Source of the DNA: JAHCHG01 sp041745765
Lineage (GTDB): Bacteria; Acidobacteriota; Blastocatellia; Pyrinomonadales; Pyrinomonadaceae
Direction: 5' to 3'
Assembly (NCBI GenBank): GCA_041745765.1
Contig: JBGTIH010000051.1
Location: 1 to 20,515 of the forward strand
DNA length: 20,515 nucleotides
This document shows, one piece after another, positions 6,032 to 13,315 of the stretch. The notes beneath the pieces are model-generated. The model saw nothing but the letters and a program-made list of their open reading frames with translations, had not been told where the DNA came from and ran no database searches. A program made the position numbers and the translations under genes. The number at the start of each line of letters is the position of its first letter. The first letter of the stretch is position 1.

Positions 6032-6709
6032 AAAATTTATTCAAGCTTTACTTTAAGAAATCCTACGAGTCAGTTTAATATAAAACTTTTTGAGAATTGA
6101 AAAAAATACTTTCGTTTTTCAGAATTTAACTGCTTTTTCTGAAGTAGAACAAAACTATCACAACGAGCTTAAGTCTGTAAAGAATATTTTTTTTATGTTA
6201 AGTATATTTATTTTCAGAAGTTTATAGATATTACTTCAAGTGATTATTCAACAAAATGCTTAAACGTGAACGATAAGTGAACGAAAATCCACGTTTGTCA
6301 AAAAATAAAGAATTCGCTTTATAAATGCTCAGTTATGTAGTAACTTTTATCTTAGAAATTGTGGAAAAACCTTAAACAATAGCTTAACTTCTTAAGTATA
6401 AATTCATTTCGGAAGCGGACAATATATAAATAGATAATTGTGTCATATCGCAACATATTAAATAAGTTCGATGTATTTGTATCAAAAGCCGTCATTTAGA
6501 AAAAAGGTAAAATATAATGCAAATTGCTGAAAATACAAGTGATAGACAGTATTGCAACATTGGCACGCTAATTGCTTTTTATAATAATCAATGATAAAAG
6601 AGTGTGTTTGTAATTATAGCTATTCTACATTCCTGAAAATACGCACTCCTAAAAATAAATTCAAAAAACTAAAATAAATAAAAAAGTTTTTCTTTTGGAG
6701 AAGAAGATT
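6032..6709. promoter_or_regulatory. 678 bp AT-rich divergent control region
   Basis: I see no gene here. The region separates the minus-strand mutase gene from the plus-strand radical SAM gene. It holds a sigma-54 promoter (6561-6576), a perfect inverted repeat AAACGTG/CACGTTT (6262-6268 and 6290-6296), and an 11-bp near-direct repeat TATYGCAACAT at 6446-6456 and 6550-6560, the second copy abutting the sigma-54 element. The long upstream stretch suits enhancer-type activation. The activator is not in the window. Confidence 0.6.
6561..6576 (+). promoter_or_regulatory. Sigma-54 (RpoN) -24/-12 promoter
   Basis: The sequence TGGCACG, 4 nt, TTGCT is preceded by T. It matches the RpoN consensus YTGGCACGN4TTGCW at every conserved position, with the invariant GG (6562-6563) and GC (6574-6575) correctly spaced. 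Initiation would fall near 6587, leaving a leader of about 120 nt before the ATG at 6710. Expression would then require an AAA+ enhancer-binding protein. Confidence 0.8.
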
Positions 6710-8737
6710 ATGAGACCAATTAAACATTTTGAAAAAGGCTTGACGTATGTCGCAAGTGGTGTATTCAAAGCAATTAAATCCGTTAATCAATACAAACCGA
6801 ATCCGTCATTCACGCCGAAATGGTCGGAAAAGCCGCTTCTGAAGTCGTGGCAGAAAACCAAGCCGACGCTCGGTTTTCCCCGCACGACCGATTCGCTCTG
6901 CCCGAACTGCGTAATCGAAGCGCGCGAAGAAATCTTAAACAACAAACGCGATGTTTCGACGCTTGTGAATGAAAAAGTCGGTGAGATCAAAGCGCAGATC
7001 ATCGAACGCGACGGTGAAATCTGGATGATTAAAGATTGCCCGGAACACGGACATTTTGAAGATTTGATGGCGATTGATTCCAAGTTTTTGCAGCATATCG
7101 AAGCGAATTTTCCGGGACGCGATATTCAATCGCACAACGATGAAAAATTGCATAATCACGGCTCTTCGACCATTAAATACGGACGTGGCGCGGTTTTAAC
7201 CGTTGACTTGACGAACCGCTGCAATATGATGTGCGACCCGTGTTTTATGGATGCCAATCAGGTCGGCTTCGTTCACGAACTTTCGATGGAAGATGTCAAG
7301 GAAATACTTGACAACGCCATTTCGATCAAACCGCGCCGCCAGATGTCTGTGCAGTTTTCGGGCGGCGAACCTACTTTATCGCCGTATTTCTTAGAAGCCG
7401 TCCGCTATTCGCGCAAGGTCGGTTATAACTCGGTGCAAGCCGCGACCAACGGAATTGAGTTTGCGAAATCAAAAGAATTCTGTCGCGAAGCCGCCGAAGC
7501 CGGTCTTCGTTTTGTTTATTTGCAGTTTGACGGAATCGGCAACGATGCCAACTCGCACAGACAGGTCGGTAATCTTTTCGACGTTAAACTTCGTGCGATC
7601 AACAACTTGCACGAAGCAGGTGTTGACATTGTTCTCGTTACAACTCTCGTCAACGGTGTAAATAACGATCAAGTCGGAACAATCGTGCGGTTTGCGCTCG
7701 ATAACCCGAAGAAAATCTCATTTGTGTCATTTCAACCCGTTTCGTTCACTGGACGCGACGAACACATTACCGAACAACGCCGTTTGCAGCAACGCTATAC
7801 TTTGTCGCATCTGGCGCAGGACGTTCAAAAACAGGTCGGAATTACCGAACCGACACGCGATTGGTTTCCGCTTTCTTTGATGGGCGCGTTTGCCGATTTC
7901 GCCGATCTCGTACACGGACCGGAAGCCGATTGGGGACAAGTTTCCTGCGGCTGCCACCCGAACTGCGGTGTCGGAACTGCCGTGATGATCAACAAGGAAA
8001 CAAAGGAAATGGCACCTGTTCCACAGTTTCTGAACATTCCGAATCTGGTTGAAGATATGAAACATATCACCGATACGGCGCGCGGAAAATGGTTTTCGAA
8101 TCTGATGATGGGCTTGGCACTTTTGAAAAACTACAACCCTTACGGCGCACCGCACAGTTTGACGCTCGGCGGAATTTTTGCCAAGTTTGACAAATCTTTC
8201 GGCTTGACCGGGAAGGATTACGGCAAAGTTGATGGAACGCGCACGGTCGAAGACATCGAAAAACGCCGCAAAGATCCGTGGAACTTCCTGTTTATCGCCG
8301 GAATGTGGTTTCAGGATTTGTTTAACTACGATTTCCGTCGCACCGAAATGTGCATCATCCCTTACGGCACGCAGGAAGGCGAAATTTCGTTCTGCGCTTA
8401 TAACACGGGCATCGGCTGGAGAAACATCATCGAACATATGCACCAGAATGCGACCGTAGCGCAGTGGTATAAAGACAATGGTCGCCACGAAATCTTTGCC
8501 CGCGGCAAGGAAGTCGAACTCGACACCACCGATCACGGTTTGGCACTTAATCCGGTTGATTTAGAACGCCCGGACAAACCCGATATGGAAGGTCCGAAAA
8601 CGGCTGCCGAAGAAATGCAGATGATGCGCAAGCTCTATCAAGAGATGGTTTTAGAGAAAAACCAGATCAAAGGCGAAAAACTCGTCCAGATCGGCGGCAT
8701 CAAACGCACGAAGAAAGAAAAAATCACTTCTGCCTAA
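6710..8737 (+). CDS. Radical SAM enzyme, Tes/MJ0619-like (candidate membrane-spanning lipid synthase)
   Basis: This is a 675-residue radical SAM protein. I start at the ATG because GGAG (6697-6700) is a well-placed ribosome binding site; the in-frame TTG at 6695 would translate through it. In order: an N-terminal metal-binding segment with CPNC (64-67) and CPEHG (Cys110), the SAM cluster motif CNMMCDPC (Cys171, 175, 178), FSGGEP (217-221) for SAM binding, a TIM-barrel body, a Cys cluster CGCHPNC (413-419), and a C-terminal FNYDFRR..MCIIPYG..EGEISFCAYNTG block (Cys548, 562). The CPxC/CPEHG start and the C/FCAYN ending match the archaeal tetraether synthase family, which couples two lipid tails through sp3 C-C bonds. 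In bacteria, homologues are linked to membrane-spanning diabolic acids. The substrate here is inference. The gene is monocistronic, with a sigma-54 promoter upstream and a terminator downstream. Confidence 0.85.
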   Translation: MRPIKHFEKGLTYVASGVFKAIKSVNQYKPNPSFTPKWSEKPLLKSWQKTKPTLGFPRTTDSLCPNCVIEAREEILNNKRDVSTLVNEKVGEIKAQIIERDGEIWMIKDCPEHGHFEDLMAIDSKFLQHIEANFPGRDIQSHNDEKLHNHGSSTIKYGRGAVLTVDLTNRCNMMCDPCFMDANQVGFVHELSMEDVKEILDNAISIKPRRQMSVQFSGGEPTLSPYFLEAVRYSRKVGYNSVQAATNGIEFAKSKEFCREAAEAGLRFVYLQFDGIGNDANSHRQVGNLFDVKLRAINNLHEAGVDIVLVTTLVNGVNNDQVGTIVRFALDNPKKISFVSFQPVSFTGRDEHITEQRRLQQRYTLSHLAQDVQKQVGITEPTRDWFPLSLMGAFADFADLVHGPEADWGQVSCGCHPNCGVGTAVMINKETKEMAPVPQFLNIPNLVEDMKHITDTARGKWFSNLMMGLALLKNYNPYGAPHSLTLGGIFAKFDKSFGLTGKDYGKVDGTRTVEDIEKRRKDPWNFLFIAGMWFQDLFNYDFRRTEMCIIPYGTQEGEISFCAYNTGIGWRNIIEHMHQNATVAQWYKDNGRHEIFARGKEVELDTTDHGLALNPVDLERPDKPDMEGPKTAAEEMQMMRKLYQEMVLEKNQIKGEKLVQIGGIKRTKKEKITSA

Positions 8738-8760
8738 GCGAAAGACAAACCGAACCAAAA

Positions 8761-8794
8761 AAGCTCCGCAAATATCTGCGGGGCTTTTTCTTTT
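8761..8794 (+). terminator. Intrinsic terminator of the radical SAM gene
   Basis: The arms AAGCTCCGC and GCGGGGCTT (one T-G pair) flank an 8-nt loop at 8761-8786 and run into TTTTTCTTTT, 23 bp past the stop codon. This is a strong textbook terminator that makes the radical SAM gene a single-gene unit. Confidence 0.9.
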
Positions 8795-8901
8795 AGCCAA
8801 TGGAAGAAAAATATACGGACGAAAATCAAACCTGACGTTTTAGATTTTCTAATCTGAGCATTATTAATAGGATGTCATCATCAAATTTTTGTAACTGATT
8901 A

Positions 8902-9065
8902 GGTAACGCAGTCGTCCCGACGGCTGTCGTGTCGGCATCTTGCCGACACGACGAGCGAAGCGAATAAAACTCTTACAGGAGCAAAAACGCTTCGATCATC
9001 AAAGGCATTTACACGCTATGCGCGCGTCTGACGGCAAGGTGAGCCGGTAAGATGCCGGCGTTACC
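8902..9065. mobile_element. MITE/REP-like non-coding element with terminal inverted repeats
   Basis: This 164 bp element is bounded by perfect 8-bp inverted repeats, GGTAACGC (8902-8909) and GCGTTACC (9058-9065). Inside are a perfect 12-bp hairpin at 8926-8952 (GTCGTGTCGGCA and its complement around a TCT loop) and a second, related GGTAAGATGCCGGCG motif near the right end. It is more GC-rich than the AT-rich sequence on both sides and codes for nothing. No convincing target-site duplication is visible. It fills much of the 545 bp gap between the radical SAM and CAP genes; 9066-9282 is AT-rich with no clear feature. Confidence 0.65.
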
Positions 9066-9282
9066 AAATCAACTACAAATTATTTATAGATTCAGAGCGA
9101 CACAAATCTATATTTGTAAGCATTTGTAAAAAATCAGGCAACCCGGCGAAATTATACAGACATCTGACGGCACGGAAAAAAAGATTTCTGTTCTTGAAAA
9201 TTTTTTCGAAACGTTGTAAAAATATATTAGTCAAAGTACTGACGACGAGCTTTCCCTGGATATAACTTAAAAACAAAAACGA

Positions 9283-9822
9283 ATGAAGCAAATATACCCC
9301 CAAGGTGTAAAGGCTCTTTTTGCAGCCCTTTTTACATCTATCATATTCTTAAGCGGCAACGTGTTTGCCATTGACAATATTGATAATTCGCTGTTTTATT
9401 CAGGCTCTTCCGCTGCTTCTTTTTCGAGGTCGGTGGGTGAACGGAAAATTCTCGATCTGGTAAATGAAGAACGCGAAAAAAGACGGATGCCGATTTTAAA
9501 ATGGGATTCCCGTTTGGCGAATCTTGCGCGGTCGTATTCAAGCAAAATGGCGCGGGAAAATTTTTTCGGTCATAAAGATTCCAACGGCAGTACGCTGATT
9601 CAGAGAGCAAAAGAATTTAATATCACGGATTGGAGCGGGATTGGCGAAAATCTTTATTACTGCAAGGGATTCGATGATCCGACCGAACCGGCGTTTGCCG
9701 GCTGGATGAAATCGGCAGGACATCGCTCGAATATGCTCAATAATTCTTGGAAAACAACCGGAATCGGCATTGCCAGATCTTCCGACGGCAAAATCTACGT
9801 TACGCAAGTCTTTATGAAGTAA
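9283..9822 (+). CDS. Secreted CAP-domain (SCP/PR-1-like) protein
   Basis: This is a 179-residue exported protein. Residues 1-29 form a signal peptide (hydrophobic core at 11-28, probable cleavage after VFA). Residues 55-178 form a CAP domain of the bacterial YkwD type: ILDLVNEEREKRRMPILKWDSRLANLARSYS in two parts, the first His in FFGH (97), GENLYY (Glu122), and GHRSNML (His147), followed by GIGIA and YVTQVF strands. The His/Glu cavity residues of the superfamily are kept. The biochemical function of bacterial CAP proteins is mostly unsettled. The protein should sit in the periplasm or outside the cell. It is transcribed alone, with a strong terminator downstream. The ATG lacks an obvious ribosome binding site. 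Confidence 0.9.
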   Translation: MKQIYPQGVKALFAALFTSIIFLSGNVFAIDNIDNSLFYSGSSAASFSRSVGERKILDLVNEEREKRRMPILKWDSRLANLARSYSSKMARENFFGHKDSNGSTLIQRAKEFNITDWSGIGENLYYCKGFDDPTEPAFAGWMKSAGHRSNMLNNSWKTTGIGIARSSDGKIYVTQVFMK

Positions 9823-9830
9823 GCTTTACA

Positions 9831-9850
9831 ATCATTTATCATTTATCATA
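9831..9850. repeat. Heptanucleotide tandem repeat (ATCATTT)
   Basis: Two exact ATCATTT units and a partial third lie just after the CAP stop codon. This is one of three spacers in the window with 7-bp periodic repeats. Confidence 0.6.
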
Positions 9851-9901
9851 AAAAAATTGTTTCGGTTTCTGCCTTTGAAAATTAATACTTTTTTAACATC
9901 C

Positions 9902-9947
9902 CGAACTGTGGAATCTTCGTAATAGATTTTACAGTTCGTTTTTTTTT
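9902..9947 (+). terminator. Strong intrinsic terminator after the CAP gene
   Basis: A 14-bp stem with arms CGAACTGTGGAATC and GATTTTACAGTTCG (two G-U pairs, 9-nt loop) at 9902-9938 is followed by nine T at 9939-9947. It insulates the CAP gene from the MNIO cluster that begins at 10004. Confidence 0.92.
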
Positions 9948-10003
9948 GTAGAAAAATCTTTGAAAAATGGAATAAAATAGTTTCCGGAGGGAAGAATTGG
10001 TTT

Positions 10004-11005
10004 ATGGAAATTTTATTTGATAATCCGCTGGCAAATATGTATGGAGCGTATTTTTTATTATTTTACGCCGTAACGATTTTTTCAACAATCGTCGCGCTTG
10101 TCATCATCAAGAGATTGCTTGACCGCAGCGACAAAATGCCGAGTCCGCCGATTCCGACCAGGATTGATCCGTATCAAATCGCTTACTTGCGCGGCAGCAC
10201 AAATGAAATGGTGCGCTCGGTCGTTTTCGCTCTGACGCAAAAAGAATTGCTGGAAATCGAAAATGATCTGATTAAAAGAAAAACAAGCGAAAATCCTTTG
10301 CCGAATCTTTCCAATCTCGAACTCATCGCGCTCGAATGGTTCGGAGCGAGCCGCGAAGTTAAGGAAATTTTCGGCGCAAACGGGTTGGTTCAACAATTAC
10401 AGCCTTTCGCAGACTCTTACAAGCAAACTCTCGAACAACAGCAGCTGCTCAGCGATGCGCAATTGCAGGGAAGTTTTGCGGTTTTCAAATGGCTGGCAGC
10501 CGCTTTGATTGCCGGACTCGGTTTTTATAAAACGGTCGCCGCGCTTGCTAATGGAAGATTCAATATAATTTTCCTCATTATTTTCGGCGTGATCGGTCTG
10601 ATTCTGGTTTTTGTTTTCGGGAAAATGCCGCGTTTAACAAAACTCGGAAATTATTATCTCGAAAGATTACAGCTTGCCTTTGAAAGTCTAAAAGCCAAAT
10701 CGCAATATATGTATCAGCGACCGGAAACGGCGCAAAATGCCGCACGGACGACATTTGCCGGAGTTGATCCGCTTCTCTTGACGGTCGGCGTTTTCGGCGG
10801 CGGAATCCTCGCCGGAACGATGTATGACAATTACAATCAGGCATTTCAAAAATCCCAGCAGGCAAATGCGTCTTCGTCAGGTTCGGGCTGCGGCGGAGCC
10901 TGCGGAAGCTGTTCGTCGAGCGACAACGGCGGCAGTTCTTGCAGTTCCGGCGGCAGCTCTTGCAGTTCGGGATGCGGCGGCGGATGCGGCGGATGCGGCG
11001 GTTAA
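10004..11005 (+). CDS. TIGR04222-type membrane protein with Gly/Ser/Cys-rich tail (candidate MNIO substrate)
   Basis: This is a 333-residue membrane protein. Predicted helices are at about 14-36, 158-183, 186-207 and 252-272, with a soluble domain at 45-155 that contains IDPYQIAYLRGSTNEMVRS, the recognisable core of the TIGR04222 domain. Residues 1-295 contain no cysteine. The last 38 residues are Gly, Ser and Cys almost exclusively and hold eight Cys (296, 300, 303, 313, 320, 324, 328, 331). An iron-oxidase gene of the MNIO family follows after 12 bp. MNIOs modify Cys-containing peptides in RiPP pathways, so this tail is a plausible substrate or metal-binding region held at the membrane; that role is inference. 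A GGAGGG ribosome binding site lies about 13 nt before the ATG. It is the first gene of the cluster. Confidence 0.82.
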   Translation: MEILFDNPLANMYGAYFLLFYAVTIFSTIVALVIIKRLLDRSDKMPSPPIPTRIDPYQIAYLRGSTNEMVRSVVFALTQKELLEIENDLIKRKTSENPLPNLSNLELIALEWFGASREVKEIFGANGLVQQLQPFADSYKQTLEQQQLLSDAQLQGSFAVFKWLAAALIAGLGFYKTVAALANGRFNIIFLIIFGVIGLILVFVFGKMPRLTKLGNYYLERLQLAFESLKAKSQYMYQRPETAQNAARTTFAGVDPLLLTVGVFGGGILAGTMYDNYNQAFQKSQQANASSSGSGCGGACGSCSSSDNGGSSCSSGGSSCSSGCGGGCGGCGG

Positions 11006-11017
11006 AAAGTCTTTGAT

Positions 11018-11830
11018 ATGAATGAATTAAGAAAAATCGGCGTTGGAATCGGCTTTCGTGAAGCGTTTCGCGCCGATCTTTTTTTGCATCGCGCGAAAAT
11101 AGATTTTTTGGAAATCACCGCCGATCATTATTTCGATTCCAATGATTTCAAAAAACAAGAACTCGAATTGCTCAAACAGCATTTTCCGCTGATTCCGCAC
11201 GGACTTGATCTATCGCTCGGCAGCGCGGAGGGAATTGACGAAGAATATCTGGAAAAATTCGCTGCGCTTGTTGAAAGCATCAAGCCGGAATGGTTTAGCG
11301 ATCATTTGTGTTTTACAAAATCGGGCGGCAAAAATATCGGTCATCTCGCGCCCGTTCCATATACTTTTGAAGCGTTGAAGATTTTCGTTAAAAATATCTC
11401 TTACGTTAAAAAGCGCATCGAAACGCCTCTGATCTTAGAGAATATTACTTATATGGTGCGCTTTCCTTCATCGGAAATGAGCGAAGCCGAATTTATTACG
11501 AAAATTTTGGAAGAAACCGACTGCGGGCTTCTTCTTGACGTAACGAATCTTTACATCAATTCCCGAAACTTCGATTTTTGCTGGCGAAAATTTCTCGACG
11601 AAATCCCGCTCGAAAGAGTCGTCCAGCTTCATTTCGTCGGTTCACACACGCACGGAAATCTTTTGATTGATGCGCATTCGCATAAAACCGAAAACGAAAT
11701 CTGGCAGGTTTTCAAAGAAGTCTGCCAAAGATGCGACGTAAAAGGCGCGATTTTAGAGCGCGACGGAAACTTTCCGCCGTTTCAGGAAATTTTGCAGGAA
11801 ATCGAAACGGCGAAAACCTTTTTTAAATAA
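11018..11830 (+). CDS. DUF692 / MNIO family multinuclear non-heme iron oxidase
   Basis: This is a 270-residue TIM-barrel protein of the DUF692 family, now called MNIO. Members such as MbnB, TglH and ChrH use an iron cluster to rearrange Cys residues in peptides. The conserved positions are present: GVGIGFRE start, E32 in FLEITADHY, His61 in HGLDLSLG, His96 in FSDHL, APVPYTFEAL, Glu141 in LENITY, Asp174 in LLLDVTN, His205 in QLHFVGSH, the DAHSH motif (218-222), and Glu247 in LERDGNFP. The usual DVNN is DVTN here. So the metal site appears complete. It lies between a Cys-tailed membrane protein and a small partner-like protein, with 12-14 bp gaps, which indicates co-expression. Family call is firm; the substrate is inferred from position. 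No clear ribosome binding site is seen, consistent with translational coupling. Confidence 0.93.
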   Translation: MNELRKIGVGIGFREAFRADLFLHRAKIDFLEITADHYFDSNDFKKQELELLKQHFPLIPHGLDLSLGSAEGIDEEYLEKFAALVESIKPEWFSDHLCFTKSGGKNIGHLAPVPYTFEALKIFVKNISYVKKRIETPLILENITYMVRFPSSEMSEAEFITKILEETDCGLLLDVTNLYINSRNFDFCWRKFLDEIPLERVVQLHFVGSHTHGNLLIDAHSHKTENEIWQVFKEVCQRCDVKGAILERDGNFPPFQEILQEIETAKTFFK

Positions 11831-11844
11831 ACCTTATCTTCAAA

Positions 11845-12405
11845 ATGGGTCTTTTAGAACAGCAAAATCTTCTGGCAAGGCTTTACACGGACGAAAATTT
11901 CCGCCGCGAATTTTTGTCCGCACCCGAAAAAATCGGCAAAGAAAATTTTTTAAACGAAACAGAGATTTCCGACATCAAACAGATTTTGCCGGGTGAAATA
12001 AACGCTTTTGCCGATTCGCTTTTTTATAAACGGCTGCGTGAGGTCGAAAGACTTTTGCCTCTGACACGAAAATTTGCCGGTGAAAAATTTGAAAGTTTGT
12101 TCAGAGAATTTTCCCGCGAATTTAATCCGAAATCGGTCAAAAAACATCTCAAAGATGCAATAGAATTTTCGGGTTTTTTGCAAAAAAGAAATCTTGACAT
12201 TCTTTGGATAAAGGATTTAGCTAAATTTGAACAAGCCAAACTTGAGTTTTCCGGTTTTGGCAAAAACTTTGTGATTAAAAGTTTCGATTTCGATCTGAGA
12301 GAAATTTTTTCAACAGAATATGAAATGGAAATTAAACTGAAAAAAAGAAAAACTTTTGCCGTTTGGCTGAGAATCGGAAAAAAGATAAAACATTTTATTA
12401 TTTAA
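11845..12405 (+). CDS. MNIO-associated small protein (partner-like, SCO6045/DUF2063-like)
   Basis: This is a 186-residue soluble, Lys/Phe/Glu-rich protein. The N-terminal half is helical: QQNLLARLYTDENFRREFL, then ILPGEINAFADSLFYKRLREVERLLPLTRKFAG. This layout recalls the N-terminal domain of partner proteins that accompany MNIO enzymes (DUF2063/BufC-like) and the SCO6045-like proteins found near TIGR04222 and DUF692 genes. The C-terminal half looks beta-rich and basic, and ends KKIKHFII. It has no signal peptide, no transmembrane helix and no cysteine. In known MNIO systems the partner binds the precursor and presents it to the enzyme, and by position this gene is the candidate for that role. 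Homology is too weak to be sure by eye. The gap from the MNIO gene is 14 bp. Confidence 0.7.
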   Translation: MGLLEQQNLLARLYTDENFRREFLSAPEKIGKENFLNETEISDIKQILPGEINAFADSLFYKRLREVERLLPLTRKFAGEKFESLFREFSREFNPKSVKKHLKDAIEFSGFLQKRNLDILWIKDLAKFEQAKLEFSGFGKNFVIKSFDFDLREIFSTEYEMEIKLKKRKTFAVWLRIGKKIKHFII

Positions 12406-12436
12406 CTTTTTTCCAAATGCACTATAAAATGAAGTT

Positions 12437-12958
12437 ATGGCGATTTTGAGAATTACGCACTATCCAGAACCTGTTTTGCTTAGCGTAGGAAAACCTATTT
12501 TGGAAGATGAGTTTAACGACGATTTGAAAAAACTCGTCAAAAATATGTTTGAAACGATGTATTCGGCGCACGGTGTCGGTTTAGCGGCGCCGCAAGTCGG
12601 TGTGTCTAAAAGGCTTTTCGTGATGGATTGTTCAGGCGGCGAAGACAAAACGCAGAAAATCGCGCTGATCAATCCCGAAATCATTCACGTCGAAGGCGAG
12701 CAAAACGGCGATGAAGGCTGTCTTTCATTTCCCGGAATTTATACAAAAGTAAAACGCGAACTGCGCGCCGTCGTGCGTTATCAGGACGTTTTCGGAAATG
12801 TGCGGGAACTCGACGGCGAAGATTTAACGGCGCGCTGCGCCCTGCACGAAACCGATCATTGCGACGGCATCGTTTTTCTCGACCGGATGACCACGCTCAA
12901 ACGCGAACTGGCGAAACGCAAAATCAAAAAACTCCAAAAAACCGGAAAATGGGAGTGA
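12437..12958 (+). CDS. def: Peptide deformylase
   Basis: This cytoplasmic metalloenzyme removes the N-formyl group from new proteins. The 173-residue protein has all three motifs: GVGLAAPQ (46-53), EGCLS (93-97, with metal ligand Cys95) and HETDH (137-141, with ligands His137 and His141 and catalytic Glu138). The residue after the last His is Cys142 in HETDHCDG, where HEIDHLNG is usual; a Leu-to-Cys change is uncommon next to the active site. The C-terminal basic helix (LKRELAKRKIKKLQK) is normal. The gene lies 31 bp behind the MNIO partner and may be read from the same transcript; a TATAAA box at about 12423-12428 could also serve it. Its position next to the MNIO cluster is probably coincidental. 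Confidence 0.95.
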   Translation: MAILRITHYPEPVLLSVGKPILEDEFNDDLKKLVKNMFETMYSAHGVGLAAPQVGVSKRLFVMDCSGGEDKTQKIALINPEIIHVEGEQNGDEGCLSFPGIYTKVKRELRAVVRYQDVFGNVRELDGEDLTARCALHETDHCDGIVFLDRMTTLKRELAKRKIKKLQKTGKWE

Positions 12959-12960
12959 AA

Positions 12961-12990
12961 TTTGAAATTTCAGATTTCAGATTTCAAATA
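12961..12990. repeat. Heptanucleotide tandem repeat (ATTTCAG) in a short inverted repeat
   Basis: Three ATTTCAG-type units at 12967-12987 lie just after the def stop codon. The block is flanked so that TTTGAAAT and ATTTCAAA form an 8-bp inverted repeat. No U-tract follows on the plus strand, so it is not a clear terminator. Confidence 0.6.
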
Positions 12991-13059
12991 GAGCAAAAAA
13001 ATCTACAAAATCATCTAAATAAAGAGGTGAGCAAAAATAATAAAAGATTTTCGATTTAT

Positions 13060-13135
13060 GTTTGGAGTCCCGCGTTTACGCGGTTTTCCGCCGCGCTTCG
13101 CAGGCGGTTGTCGACTAAAGGCACGCGCTCCAAAC
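13060..13135. mobile_element. 76 bp palindromic element with terminal inverted repeats (MITE/REP-like)
   Basis: Perfect 8-bp ends GTTTGGAG (13060-13067) and CTCCAAAC (13128-13135) enclose a GC-rich interior. Internal hairpins are CGCG-TTTA-CGCG-like at about 13071-13082 and CCGCC/GGCGG around 13088-13106. The surrounding spacer (12959-13315) is AT-rich, so the element stands out by composition. It codes for nothing. The rest of this 357 bp spacer holds the ATTTCAG repeat and a putative promoter near 13270-13299. Confidence 0.65.
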
Positions 13136-13269
13136 TTTTCAAAACACCTGATTGTTTATGCTTACCTGCTTACAAATTTGCAATAACTTCCGATGCAAAA
13201 TTTTTTTCAGCGTGTTTTCTCCTCAAACAATAGAAAGTTTTTATCCGACAAACACTAAAAATAAATAAG

Positions 13270-13299
13270 TTAGCAGTTTCGCTTAATTTTAATTATAAT
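13270..13299 (+). promoter_or_regulatory. Putative sigma-70-type promoter for the secreted-protein operon
   Basis: A perfect TATAAT (13294-13299) follows TTAGCA (13270-13275) at 18 nt spacing. The TATAAT overlaps an upstream in-frame ATG (13298), which supports translation from the second ATG at 13316, behind GGAAGGAA. Confidence 0.45.
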
Positions 13300-13315
13300 G
13301 CGGAAGGAAATTTAT

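Noticed and set aside
7727..8536. 269-codon open frame on the minus strand inside the radical SAM gene
   Set aside because: It is antisense to a well-conserved coding region, has a low-complexity basic composition and has no ribosome binding site. It is a shadow frame caused by codon bias.
9130..9190. Possible GEMM-like (cyclic di-GMP) riboswitch before the CAP gene, suggested by AGGCAACCCGGCGAAA
   Set aside because: The second half of the aptamer (GGGACGCAAAGCC-type segment) is absent and no tetraloop receptor can be drawn.
12859..13233. 124-codon plus-strand frame overlapping the end of def
   Set aside because: It runs through the 3' end of def, the heptad repeat and the 76 bp palindromic element. 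There is no start signal and no protein-like composition.
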